64,000 nucleotides of DNA. It comes from Cellulophaga sp. Hel_I_12 (GTDB lineage: Bacteria; Bacteroidota; Bacteroidia; Flavobacteriales; Flavobacteriaceae). Position numbers and translations under genes: made by a program. Of the stretch, positions 1 to 10,693 are shown piece after piece (within the stretch, counting starts at the first letter, position 1; each line of letters starts with the position of its first letter). The DNA is taken from contig NZ_JUHB01000001.1 of assembly GCF_000799565.1 (NCBI RefSeq), forward strand, positions 2,111,501 to 2,175,500, written 5' to 3'. Under the pieces are notes generated by a model. That model did no database searches and had not been told where the DNA came from. It was given only the letters and a program-made list of their open reading frames with translations.

Positions 1-1076
1 CAAGCTCGTACTCCTTCGGGTCAGAACTTTATAAAGACGAATACAATTGGAGTGAATTTGAAAACCTTTACCAAGAAAATAACGGGAATGGCAGTCTACA
101 AGGTGCTATTTTCGCCAAAAACAAAGAGTTTAGAACTCAATTAAACAACTTTGCTACACTGTTGATTCCTTTCGATGCCCATTTTAGTGCGCAGTTTGGT
201 GTAAATATGAACAACACAAGCTATAATTATAGGGACTTATTTAATGAGCTAAACAACAAAAGTGCGCGTCGTGATTTTAAAACTATTGTATTACCGAGTT
301 TTACCTTGAACTATTCATTTTTGGAAAACCAAGTAGTATATACCAATATAAGTCGAGGCTACTCTAACCCAACTTTAGAAGAAACCTTAACGCCAAGTGG
401 CGTTATTAATCCAGATATTGAACAAGAAACTGGGATGAATTACGAAGTAGGTACTACGCTACATCTAGCGAATAAAAAGCTAATGGTAAATGCTGCGATC
501 TATCAAATGAATGTTAAAAATTTATTGGTGGCACAACGGGTGGGTGATGATCAATTTGTGGGAAAAAATGCCGGTAAAACTAAACATCAAGGACTTGAAG
601 TTGCCGCAAATTACAAACTCGATATTTCGTCAAACCTAAGTCTAAGCCCTTTTGTAAACTATACTTTTAACCATCATAATTTTGTTGATTATATAGATGG
701 TGAGAACGACTTTTCGGGCAACGAATTAACAGGTGTTCCCAAGCACCGGCTTAGTTCTGGATTACAACTTAGTTTTTTAGGCGATTTTTACTGGAATACC
801 GTACATCAGTATGTGGGCGCTATTCCCCTTACGGATGCGAATACCCTGTATAGTGAAGCTTTTTCTATTTTTAATACAAAAATGGGCTATCAAAAAAAAT
901 TAAGTAGCAACTTTTCAATCCATGCCCAAGTAGGTGTTAATAACCTTTTTAACCTGCGTTATGCACAATCTGTTTTAATCAACACTCAAGCCTTTGGAGG
1001 TGCAGAGCCGCGTTACTATTACCCAGGTAATGATCGAAATTATTATACAAGCTTGCAGCTGAGGTATACCTTGTAA
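1..1076 (+). CDS. TonB-dependent outer-membrane receptor, C-terminal part (5' end outside window)
   Basis: The reading frame (codons from base 3) is already open at the window edge and runs about 357 codons to a TAA, so this is the 3' part of a longer gene. The visible part is beta-barrel only, with alternating aromatic/polar strands. It includes a typical receptor segment (SNPTLEETLTPSGVINPDIEQE), a GLEVAANYKL strand, and a terminal VNNLFNLRYA motif followed by a closing strand ending in RYTL, the usual end of TonB-dependent barrels. The plug and TonB box are outside the window. The family imports iron complexes, vitamins or oligomers across the outer membrane using TonB/ExbBD energy. The barrel resembles the iron-siderophore type more than SusC, but the substrate cannot be read from it. 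A strong bidirectional terminator follows. Confidence 0.9.
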   Translation, partial: SSYSFGSELYKDEYNWSEFENLYQENNGNGSLQGAIFAKNKEFRTQLNNFATLLIPFDAHFSAQFGVNMNNTSYNYRDLFNELNNKSARRDFKTIVLPSFTLNYSFLENQVVYTNISRGYSNPTLEETLTPSGVINPDIEQETGMNYEVGTTLHLANKKLMVNAAIYQMNVKNLLVAQRVGDDQFVGKNAGKTKHQGLEVAANYKLDISSNLSLSPFVNYTFNHHNFVDYIDGENDFSGNELTGVPKHRLSSGLQLSFLGDFYWNTVHQYVGAIPLTDANTLYSEAFSIFNTKMGYQKKLSSNFSIHAQVGVNNLFNLRYAQSVLINTQAFGGAEPRYYYPGNDRNYYTSLQLRYTL

Positions 1077-1169
1077 GATTTAACAATGTTCAGGCCCCAT
1101 GTAAAGCATAGGTTATATCTAAACATCGCAAAGACGACTAAAAACGAGGATTCCACCTATACTTATATT

Positions 1170-1206
1170 AAAAAAGGCTTGTGAAGTAACTTCACAAGCC
1201 TTTTTT
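1170..1206. terminator. Bidirectional rho-independent terminator between convergent genes
   Basis: An 11-bp perfect stem (GGCTTGTGAAG / CTTCACAAGCC) closes a TAA triloop and is flanked by A6 on the left and T6 on the right. It can therefore terminate both the TonB-receptor transcript and the glyS transcript arriving from the right. Confidence 0.9.
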
Positions 1207-1225
1207 AATTCTATACTTATGAAAA

Positions 1226-2767
1226 TTACATTTTCATCAACCACTGCTTCATATCTACTTGCTTGCCAATAATAGTTTTTAAATCGCTAATGGCTATACG
1301 CTCTTGTTCCATGGTATCTCGATGGCGAATCGTCACCGTTTTATCTTCTAAAGACTGATGATCAACGGTAATACAAAAAGGAGTTCCGTTGGCGTCTTGC
1401 CTTCTATAGCGGCGCCCTACAGCATCTTTTTCATCGTAAGCTACACTAAAATCCCACTTTAAATCTTCTACAATTTCAGTAGCTAATTCTGGCAACCCAT
1501 CTTTTTTAACTAAAGGTAAAATAGCAGCTTTTGTTGGGGCTAATACCGATGGCAATTTTAAAACCGTTCTAGTGGTACCATTTTCTAATTCCTCTTCTTG
1601 TAATGAATTTGAAAAAACGGCTAGAAACATACGGTCTAAACCTATGGAGGTTTCTACTACATACGGTACATAATTTTTTTGCAAGTCATTATCAAAATAC
1701 TGTAATTTTTTTCCTGAATGTTTTTCGTGCTGTGATAAATCAAAATCAGTTCTAGAATGTATGCCTTCTAGCTCTTTAAAACCAAATGGAAATTTAAACT
1801 CAATATCAGCAGCGGCATCGGCATAGTGTGCTAATTTTTCATGATCGTGAAAACGATAGTTTTCTGCACCCATTCCTAATGACAAGTGCCATTTCATACG
1901 GGTTTCTTTCCATTTTTCGTACCACTCTTGTTGGGTGCCTGGCTGAATAAAAAATTGCATTTCCATTTGTTCAAATTCGCGTTGGCGGAAGATAAACTGT
2001 CTGGCCACAATCTCGTTACGAAAGGCTTTACCCACTTGGGCAATTCCAAACGGAATTTTCATTCGACCTGTTTTTTGAACGTTTAAGAAGTTTACAAAAA
2101 TACCTTGTGCGGTTTCAGGGCGCAGGTATAAATCCATAGCACTATCAGCAGAAGCGCCTATTTTGGTGCCGAACATTAAATTAAACTGTTTTACATCAGT
2201 CCAATTTTTTGAGCCTGAAATAGGGCACACAATGTCTAATTCGTCAATTAAATTACGTACGTCTTGTAGGTCCTCACGTTCTAAAGATTTTCCTAGACGT
2301 TGTAAGGCAGTATCAATTTTTTCTTGATAGGCTACAACTCTTGGATTCGTCGCTAAAAATTGAGCTTTATCAAAAGCCTCACCAAAACGTTTTTCAGCTT
2401 TAGTTACTTCTTTCTCTATTTTAGCTTCTATTTTAGCTGCGTAATCTTCAACCAATACATCGGCACGGTATCTTTTTTTAGAATCTTTATTATCGATAAG
2501 GGGATCGTTAAAAGCATCTACGTGGCCAGAGGCTTTCCAAACGGTAGGGTGCATAAATATTGCCGAATCAATCCCTACAATATTATCATTCATTTGAACC
2601 ATGGCTTTCCACCAGTATTCTCTAATATTTTTTTTGAGTTCTGCGCCATTTTGTGCATAGTCATACACGGCACTTAATCCGTCGTAAATTTCGCTTGATT
2701 GAAAAACATATCCATACTCCTTGGCATGAGATATTACTTTTTTAAATTGATCTTCTTGATTTACCAT
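1226..2767 (-). CDS. glyS: Glycine--tRNA ligase (single-chain, alpha2 type)
   Basis: Charges tRNA-Gly with glycine in the cytoplasm. The 513-residue length fits the single-polypeptide class II enzyme rather than the GlyQ/GlyS heterotetramer. Visible class II features are the tail of motif 1 with the substrate loop (LYLRPETAQGIFVNF), motif 2 (FRNEIVARQFIFRQREFEQMEMQFF region), and motif 3 (ETSIGLDRMFLAVF). The N-terminus carries the expected GYVFQSSEIYDGLSAVYDYAQNG-like segment, and the C-terminus is the anticodon-binding domain. The ATG start is supported by homology of the N-terminal motif. A perfect -7 element lies only four bases upstream, so the transcript would have almost no leader. The coiled-coil protein gene lies 37 bases upstream on the same strand. 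Confidence 0.97.
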   Translation of the reverse strand: MVNQEDQFKKVISHAKEYGYVFQSSEIYDGLSAVYDYAQNGAELKKNIREYWWKAMVQMNDNIVGIDSAIFMHPTVWKASGHVDAFNDPLIDNKDSKKRYRADVLVEDYAAKIEAKIEKEVTKAEKRFGEAFDKAQFLATNPRVVAYQEKIDTALQRLGKSLEREDLQDVRNLIDELDIVCPISGSKNWTDVKQFNLMFGTKIGASADSAMDLYLRPETAQGIFVNFLNVQKTGRMKIPFGIAQVGKAFRNEIVARQFIFRQREFEQMEMQFFIQPGTQQEWYEKWKETRMKWHLSLGMGAENYRFHDHEKLAHYADAAADIEFKFPFGFKELEGIHSRTDFDLSQHEKHSGKKLQYFDNDLQKNYVPYVVETSIGLDRMFLAVFSNSLQEEELENGTTRTVLKLPSVLAPTKAAILPLVKKDGLPELATEIVEDLKWDFSVAYDEKDAVGRRYRRQDANGTPFCITVDHQSLEDKTVTIRHRDTMEQERIAISDLKTIIGKQVDMKQWLMKM

Positions 2768-2771
2768 GGGG

Positions 2772-2779
2772 CAAAAATA
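2772..2779 (-). promoter_or_regulatory. Candidate -7 promoter element of glyS
   Basis: Minus-strand TATTTTTG matches the Bacteroidota -7 consensus TANNTTTG. It ends four bases before the glyS ATG, which would place the transcript start at or next to the start codon (near-leaderless). No TTG was found at the -33 spacing, so confidence is modest. Confidence 0.35.
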
Positions 2780-2804
2780 GAATATTACCCTAAAATGAAA
2801 TAAT

Positions 2805-3701
2805 TTATTTCAATTGAAATTCAGAACTAGTAAGTAATTTTTCGTTTTCAAAAACATTGAGGGTGTAGGTACCCGATGGTAAAGAACCTTCAGGAATCGT
2901 AATAGATTCACAAACGCCTATTTTTTCTCCTTTAAAGACAAAAACTACACGTTTGCTATAGGTGTTTCCATTGACGTTAATGGTAGTTGCATTATCTGCA
3001 ATTATGGCTTTATTAGGGTCCAGAAATTGTAGGTAAAGTACTTTATCTTCTTTAATAATATTCAAATCTTCCTGAATCGTTACACAGCCTTTTAAACGCG
3101 AAATAGTAGATGCTTTATTGGTTTGTATAGCACTACTACCTCTAATTCTAAAACCGGAGCCTTCTGGGTCTTCCAGTCTTAAGTAACTTTTAATTTTTAA
3201 CTCTTCACTTATTTTTTTATTTTGTCTTCTTAAGTTGGCCTCTAATACTTCTAACGAAGCTGTTTTATTTTCAAGATTTTCCATCCTATTTTTGGTCTCA
3301 TTGTATTTATCAGCTAAAATAGAATTATTGTAACGTAAGGAGTTATTTTTAAGTTTTAAACTATCGAGCCTGAGTTCCATAGTACGTAACTCTTTTTTAT
3401 ATTCTCTTAATTTAGTAATATCGAAATTTAACCTCCCAATAGAATCTTCAAGTTGTTGTAATTTATAGTTTGAAGCTTGCATTTCTAGATCGTTAATTTC
3501 ATTCGCAACAGATAAGCGATCAACTTCGGCCTTCATAAGGCTAAGGTCTTTCACTAAAATTTGTTTTTGATCTTCTAAGAATTCAATTTTATTTTTTGAT
3601 TGGGCATTGTTATAATAGAATGCAATTAAAATACCTATGACTAATGCAAGTAAGGCCGCTAGCAGTATTTTATAATTGAATTTAGTATCTTGAGAACTCA
3701 T
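2805..3701 (-). CDS. Membrane-anchored coiled-coil protein of unknown function
   Basis: I do not recognise a named family. The 298-residue protein has a short cytoplasmic N-terminus, one membrane helix at about residues 10-30 (KILLAALLALVIGILIAFYY), then a long charged coiled coil (about 35-175) rich in Leu/Lys/Glu/Asn heptads. A C-terminal beta-rich domain (about 180-298) follows, whose pattern of short strands and a C-terminal SGTYTLNVFENEKLL motif suggests an Ig-like fold. Topology predicts the coiled coil and Ig-like domain in the periplasm. Such proteins are often labelled chromosome-segregation-ATPase-like because of the coiled coil, but there are no Walker motifs. It is likely co-transcribed with glyS downstream and diverges from comF. 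Confidence 0.75.
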   Translation of the reverse strand: MSSQDTKFNYKILLAALLALVIGILIAFYYNNAQSKNKIEFLEDQKQILVKDLSLMKAEVDRLSVANEINDLEMQASNYKLQQLEDSIGRLNFDITKLREYKKELRTMELRLDSLKLKNNSLRYNNSILADKYNETKNRMENLENKTASLEVLEANLRRQNKKISEELKIKSYLRLEDPEGSGFRIRGSSAIQTNKASTISRLKGCVTIQEDLNIIKEDKVLYLQFLDPNKAIIADNATTINVNGNTYSKRVVFVFKGEKIGVCESITIPEGSLPSGTYTLNVFENEKLLTSSEFQLK

Positions 3702-3746
3702 TTAGGCTAAGTAGGTTTTTTATGCTTATTCTTTATTCTGTTTTAA

Positions 3747-4460
3747 ATGTACGTACAATTATCAAAGATACTAAATGACATTAACAGCATCCTAGTACCT
3801 AAGGGGTGTTTTGGATGTAATGTGCGTTTAAATCGAGGAGAGAAGTTGTTATGTACCGTTTGTCGAAACCAAATACCGCTTACCGATTACAATTATAACG
3901 AAGAAAACCACTTCGATAGTATTTTCTATGGCAGAGTTCCCATAAAAAAAGCAAGTTCATTCTTATTCTTTACGGAAAACGGTACGGTAAAAAATCTAAT
4001 ACATCATTTAAAATATAAAAATCAGGAAATAGTCGGTGAATTTTTAGGTGATTGGTGCGGATTAGTACTTAAGGATGATCCCCATCTCCAAAACATACAT
4101 ATTGATCTTGTTTTTCCTGTACCCTTACACAAAAACAAACTAAGAAAAAGAGGCTATAATCAAGTCTCACTTTTTGGAAAACGAATTGCACATCACTTAA
4201 GTACTAATTTTTATGAGGATGTGCTTATAAAAAATCAAAACACAAAAACACAAACCAAAAAAGATCGTTTTTTTAGATGGCAGAGTAATCAAGGTTTATA
4301 CTCTTTGAATAAAAAGTATTCGCTTGCCCACAAAAAAATTCTTTTACTTGACGACGTGGTCACCACTGGTGCCACACTTGAGGCATGCACCAAAGAGCTT
4401 AATACCATCGAAGGTATTACTATATACATACTGACCATGGCAATGGTGCGTAAAAGTTAA
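3747..4460 (+). CDS. comF: ComF family protein (phosphoribosyltransferase-like)
   Basis: This 237-residue protein has the family layout of an N-terminal zinc-ribbon with C21-x2-C24 and C36-x2-C39, followed by a type I phosphoribosyltransferase domain. The PRPP-binding loop is visible near residues 198-211 (ILLLDDVVTTGATL). The conserved middle segment VPVPLHKNKLRKRGYNQ-like (here VFPVPLHKNKLRKRGYNQ) is also present. In naturally competent bacteria ComF is a cytoplasmic factor needed for uptake or processing of transforming DNA. In Bacteroidota the protein is near-universal and its biochemical reaction is unsettled. It stands alone, divergent from the coiled-coil gene, with 45 bases between the two starts. 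Confidence 0.9.
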   Translation: MYVQLSKILNDINSILVPKGCFGCNVRLNRGEKLLCTVCRNQIPLTDYNYNEENHFDSIFYGRVPIKKASSFLFFTENGTVKNLIHHLKYKNQEIVGEFLGDWCGLVLKDDPHLQNIHIDLVFPVPLHKNKLRKRGYNQVSLFGKRIAHHLSTNFYEDVLIKNQNTKTQTKKDRFFRWQSNQGLYSLNKKYSLAHKKILLLDDVVTTGATLEACTKELNTIEGITIYILTMAMVRKS

Positions 4461-4546
4461 CATTTCGTTTAAGTTTTTCGTTCCGTTCTAAACTATAGTT
4501 TTACCAAAATAATTGTTTCTTTGTGCTTTAGACTCTTAGGTATATT

Positions 4547-6163
4547 ATGATCAGACGCATATTAGCTTTTATATTTTTAGTACTTGCCACTTTTTCATTT
4601 TATCAATGTGGTAGAAAAGGAACTCCTACCGGTGGTATCAAAGATATTATTCCTCCTAAATTAGAAGAAGCGCAGCCCGCCCAAATGACCACCAATTTTA
4701 AAGCTGATAAAATTAGACTGTATTTTGATGAATATATAAAATTAAAGAAAGTACAGGAACAGTTGATCATATCACCACCGCTAAAAAACACACCAATTAT
4801 TACTCCAGCTGGTACTCCCAGCAAATATGTAGAAATTAAACTTAAAGATACCTTAAGGGAAAACACCACCTACACCTTTAATTTCGGCCAGAGTATTATT
4901 GATAATAATGAAGAAAATCCGAATAGCTTTTTAACCTATGTATTTTCTACTGGCGATTATATCGATTCTTTGCAATTAAAAGGAGTAGTTGAAAATGCTT
5001 TTGAAAAAGATACAGAGACCTTTGTTAGTGTGATGCTTTACGAGATCGATAGCACCTATAATGACTCAACAATTTATAAAAAACCACCTACCTATATCAC
5101 CAATACATTAGACAGTACTGTGTTTTTTACCTTGAATTACTTAAAAAAAGGAAGCTATGCGCTATTTGGCTTAAAAGACAATAACAAGAATAACTTATTT
5201 GACCAAAAGTTAGATAAGATTGCTTTTTTGAAAGATACCATAACATTGCCTACTGAAGAAACCTATCTACTCACCCTATTTCAAGAGAAACCTAATTACA
5301 GTATCTCAGTACCTAAATATGAAGCTAAGAATAAAATTATATTTGGGTATCAAGGCGATAGTAGAGATATTACGATAGAAAACTTAAGTGTTTTACCTGA
5401 TAGTGTTCAGACTATTATCACCAAAGAGCGAGAAAAAGACACCTTAAATTATTGGTTTACGCCTTTTGCAGCGGACTCACTTATATTTACAGTGGCGAAT
5501 GAAAGACTTAAACTCAAAGACACTTTTGTACTTAAAACGAGAAAATTAGCCTTAGACTCTTTAATCCTTAAGCCTAGTGTCTCAGGGGCCATAGGTTTTG
5601 AAGAAACCTTTTCGATTTTAGCAAATACACCTATTGTTAAAACCAATCCGAGCAACCTACAATTAATGAATAAAGATTCTCTAGCGATTGATTTTACCAC
5701 AAGCTTAGATACCTTGAATAATAGTTTGAAGGTCGCCTTTAATAAAGTGGAAAGCGAGCAATATAAATTGACTATTTTTCCAAACTTGATAGAAGACTTT
5801 TTTGGGCATACCAACGACACTGTGGTGTATAACCTAAAGACCAATAAATACTCGGACTACGGTAATTTTGAGTTATCCCTTAGTGGAAATATTACGTATC
5901 CAGTCATCATTCAACTTACTGATGATAAAGCGAAAGAAATAAAAAGAGAACTGTATGCTACAGAACCCAAAAGCTTTAAGTTTAATCACCTAAATCCAGG
6001 GAAATATAGTATTCGAGTAATTTTTGACAGCAATAAAAATGAAAAATGGGACACAGGAGATTACCTACAAAAAATACAACCCGAACGTGTCAGTTATGCT
6101 CCTAAACCCATAGACATGAGGGCTAATTGGGAAGAAAAATATGAATTTATATTGTTAGACTAA
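4547..6163 (+). CDS. Ig-like domain lipoprotein (SbsA Ig-like N-terminal domain)
   Basis: The 538-residue precursor starts with a lipoprotein signal peptide ending at Cys21 (ATFSFYQC followed by GRKGTPTGG). Residues about 30-135 match the bacterial SbsA-type Ig-like domain in sequence style, with PPKLEEAQP, KADKIRLYFDEYIKL and TTYTFNFGQSIIDNNEENP. The remainder is a series of beta-rich segments, including a DSNKNEKWDTGDYL motif near the C-terminus that resembles an EF-hand-like calcium loop or SdrD-B-like turn. This is a conserved Bacteroidota envelope lipoprotein of unknown role. The last 17 bases overlap the 3' end of the convergent amidohydrolase gene. Confidence 0.8.
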   Translation: MIRRILAFIFLVLATFSFYQCGRKGTPTGGIKDIIPPKLEEAQPAQMTTNFKADKIRLYFDEYIKLKKVQEQLIISPPLKNTPIITPAGTPSKYVEIKLKDTLRENTTYTFNFGQSIIDNNEENPNSFLTYVFSTGDYIDSLQLKGVVENAFEKDTETFVSVMLYEIDSTYNDSTIYKKPPTYITNTLDSTVFFTLNYLKKGSYALFGLKDNNKNNLFDQKLDKIAFLKDTITLPTEETYLLTLFQEKPNYSISVPKYEAKNKIIFGYQGDSRDITIENLSVLPDSVQTIITKEREKDTLNYWFTPFAADSLIFTVANERLKLKDTFVLKTRKLALDSLILKPSVSGAIGFEETFSILANTPIVKTNPSNLQLMNKDSLAIDFTTSLDTLNNSLKVAFNKVESEQYKLTIFPNLIEDFFGHTNDTVVYNLKTNKYSDYGNFELSLSGNITYPVIIQLTDDKAKEIKRELYATEPKSFKFNHLNPGKYSIRVIFDSNKNEKWDTGDYLQKIQPERVSYAPKPIDMRANWEEKYEFILLD

Positions 6164-6923
6164 AATCATCCTTATCCTCTAGAAATTTCAGTTTATTTCT
6201 AGTGGTTTCTATATGTTCTTTGTATAAGCTAATCGTTTTAATTTCTTCTTTCTTAGAAAACACTAATTCATTCCCCAATACGTCATATACTGCAGAATGA
6301 CTGGGATACTCGTGGCCTAAATCATCAGTACCTACTCTATTTACACCAATACAATACGCCATATTTTCAATGGCCCTTGCTTGTAAAAGAATATCCCAAG
6401 CATTAATTCTTGGTTTTGGCCAATTGGCAACATATAACAACACATCGTAGTTTTCCGTATTTCTTGCCCAAACAGGAAATCGTAAATCATAACAAATTAA
6501 AGGGCAAATAGTAAAGCCTTTATAATTTATCATAATTTTAGTGCTTCCTGCACGATATGCATCACTTTCACCCGCTAATGTAAAGGTGTGTCGTTTATCA
6601 TAAAACACAATTTCAGCATTTGGTGCAACAAAAAATAAGCGATTGTAATACGTACCATTTTCGTAAAAAGCTAAGCTACCTGTAATGGCCACTTTTTTGC
6701 TACTAGCTATCTTTTGCATCCAAGCCACCGTTTTCTCACCTTCTGAAGGCAATATTTTCTCCGGATGCATCGTAAAACCTGTAGTAAACATTTCGGGAAG
6801 TACAATTAAATCAGTAGCTATTGAGATGGCATTGATTTTCTCAAGGAGCAGTTCTCTATTTAAGGATGGGTTCTCCCAATAAATAGAGGTTTGTACCAAG
6901 GAAACTGTTAGTTTTTCAGACAT
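6147..6923 (-). CDS. Carbon-nitrogen hydrolase, omega-amidase (Nit2/YafV) type
   Basis: A 258-residue nitrilase-superfamily enzyme. The catalytic triad is visible as Glu44 (LPEMFTTGF), Lys110 (YDKRHTF) and Cys144 (LICYDLRFP). The motifs MFTTGF and DKRHTF are those of the omega-amidase/YafV branch, which hydrolyses alpha-ketoglutaramate or alpha-ketosuccinamate to the 2-oxoacid and ammonia. That suggests metabolite repair linked to glutamine transamination. The enzyme is cytoplasmic. The ATG lies two bases after the stop of the ankyrin gene, so the two are almost certainly co-transcribed. Its 3' end overlaps the convergent Ig-like lipoprotein gene by 17 bases. Substrate assignment is by family resemblance only. 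Confidence 0.88.
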   Translation of the reverse strand: MSEKLTVSLVQTSIYWENPSLNRELLLEKINAISIATDLIVLPEMFTTGFTMHPEKILPSEGEKTVAWMQKIASSKKVAITGSLAFYENGTYYNRLFFVAPNAEIVFYDKRHTFTLAGESDAYRAGSTKIMINYKGFTICPLICYDLRFPVWARNTENYDVLLYVANWPKPRINAWDILLQARAIENMAYCIGVNRVGTDDLGHEYPSHSAVYDVLGNELVFSKKEEIKTISLYKEHIETTRNKLKFLEDKDDFSLTI

Positions 6924-6925
6924 TC

Positions 6926-7399
6926 CTACTTATTAGATGCTAGTAAATCAATTAATGAAGGCATACCTTGCATTTTCGCATGATCTAAAGCTGTTTTACC
7001 CCTTACATCCTTCAGTGACCTATCGGCACCGTTTGCTATTAGTAATTTAGCAATTTCAAGACGATTAAAGGTCGCGGCATAAATTAAACTAGAAGCACCC
7101 ATGGTATTTTGTTCATTAATATTTGCTCCCTTCTCAATTAATAATTTAGCAATATCATCAAAACCTTTAAAACAAACGCCCATTAATGCGGTATTTCCGG
7201 TGGCATCTTTTGCATCTAATCGTGCGCCACTCTCTAACAGTAATTTTGTGATTTCGATTTGATCGTAATAGGTGGCTAGCAATAATGGCGTTGAACCTCT
7301 CTGGTCTTTACTGTTTAAAAGCACAGGATTTTGTTTTAGCATTGCTGTCACTTCAGCAACATTGCCATTTCTTATCTCATTAAAAAAAAATTCGTTCAT
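6926..7399 (-). CDS. Ankyrin repeat protein next to katG
   Basis: The 157-residue protein consists almost wholly of four ankyrin repeats. The GSTPLLLATYY, GNTALMGVCF, GASSLIYAAT and GKTALDHAKM helices are each followed by a (K/I)LL(I/L)xxGA turn. There is no obvious signal peptide (MNEFFFNEIRNGN), so it is predicted cytoplasmic, unlike the periplasmic AnkB-type proteins. Ankyrin proteins encoded beside catalase genes are known from other bacteria, for example Pseudomonas katB-ankB, where they help catalase function; a similar role here is inference. It lies 112 bases downstream of katG beyond a hairpin terminator and two bases upstream of the omega-amidase gene. Confidence 0.88.
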   Translation of the reverse strand: MNEFFFNEIRNGNVAEVTAMLKQNPVLLNSKDQRGSTPLLLATYYDQIEITKLLLESGARLDAKDATGNTALMGVCFKGFDDIAKLLIEKGANINEQNTMGASSLIYAATFNRLEIAKLLIANGADRSLKDVRGKTALDHAKMQGMPSLIDLLASNK

Positions 7400-7433
7400 A
7401 GCGCTATGCTTTCTTCTGTTGTGATATAAAAGT

Positions 7434-7478
7434 AAAAAGAAACTGCTTCATCTCAACGAGATATAACAGTTTCTTTTT
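7434..7478. terminator. Two-tier hairpin terminator after katG
   Basis: Outer 12-bp stem AAAAAGAAACTG / CAGTTTCTTTTT encloses an inner stem ATCTC / GAGAT with an AAC (GTT on minus) loop. The outer stem supplies a T5 tail on either strand. It sits between the katG stop and the ankyrin ATG on the minus strand, so it should end most katG transcripts or set a low read-through into the ankyrin/omega-amidase pair. Confidence 0.75.
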
Positions 7479-7511
7479 AAAATAAAAGTTAGGTTAAATA
7501 GTACTAGGAAT

Positions 7512-10258
<2,747 letters not shown>

Positions 10259-10666
10259 ATGTCTAGATTTAAGAGTATTTGCATTATTGATGACGATCCC
10301 ATATGTGTTTTTGGTATTAGGAAAATGATTGAGCAAGTTAATTTTTTTAATGATATTACAGTGTACTCCAATGGTCTAGAAGCCATACAAGATTTTAAGA
10401 AAAAATTGGATGAAAATTTAATTTTGCCAAGCACCATCTTTTTAGACTTAAACATGCCTATCATGGATGGATGGGATTTTTTGGAGGATTTTAAAAAAAT
10501 TCCATTAGAGGACAGAAAAAATGTTCAGATTCATATTGTAAGTTCGTCGGTTGATTCAAGAGATTTTACAAGAGCAAATGGCTACAAAGAAGTAAATAAT
10601 TTTTTTACAAAACCAATTACAAAAGAAAATATCGATAGGGTTGTCGAAGAAATTCATTTATCGTAA
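10259..10666 (+). CDS. Stand-alone response-regulator receiver protein
   Basis: This 135-residue single REC domain has no output domain. The acidic pocket is Asp11-Asp12-Asp13 (IIDDDP), the phospho-acceptor is Asp63 (FLDLNMP), the switch residues are around Ser95-Ser97 (HIVSSSVD), and the conserved lysine is Lys118 (FFTKPI). Single-domain receivers of this type act by binding a partner or as a phosphate relay or sink. It is followed after 27 bases by a PAS histidine kinase and then a second, similar receiver, so it is probably a partner of that kinase. The start is the ATG giving eight residues before the acidic pocket, normal for the family. Confidence 0.93.
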   Translation: MSRFKSICIIDDDPICVFGIRKMIEQVNFFNDITVYSNGLEAIQDFKKKLDENLILPSTIFLDLNMPIMDGWDFLEDFKKIPLEDRKNVQIHIVSSSVDSRDFTRANGYKEVNNFFTKPITKENIDRVVEEIHLS

Positions 10667-10693
10667 AAATGAAATAATTATAGATTATAGCGT

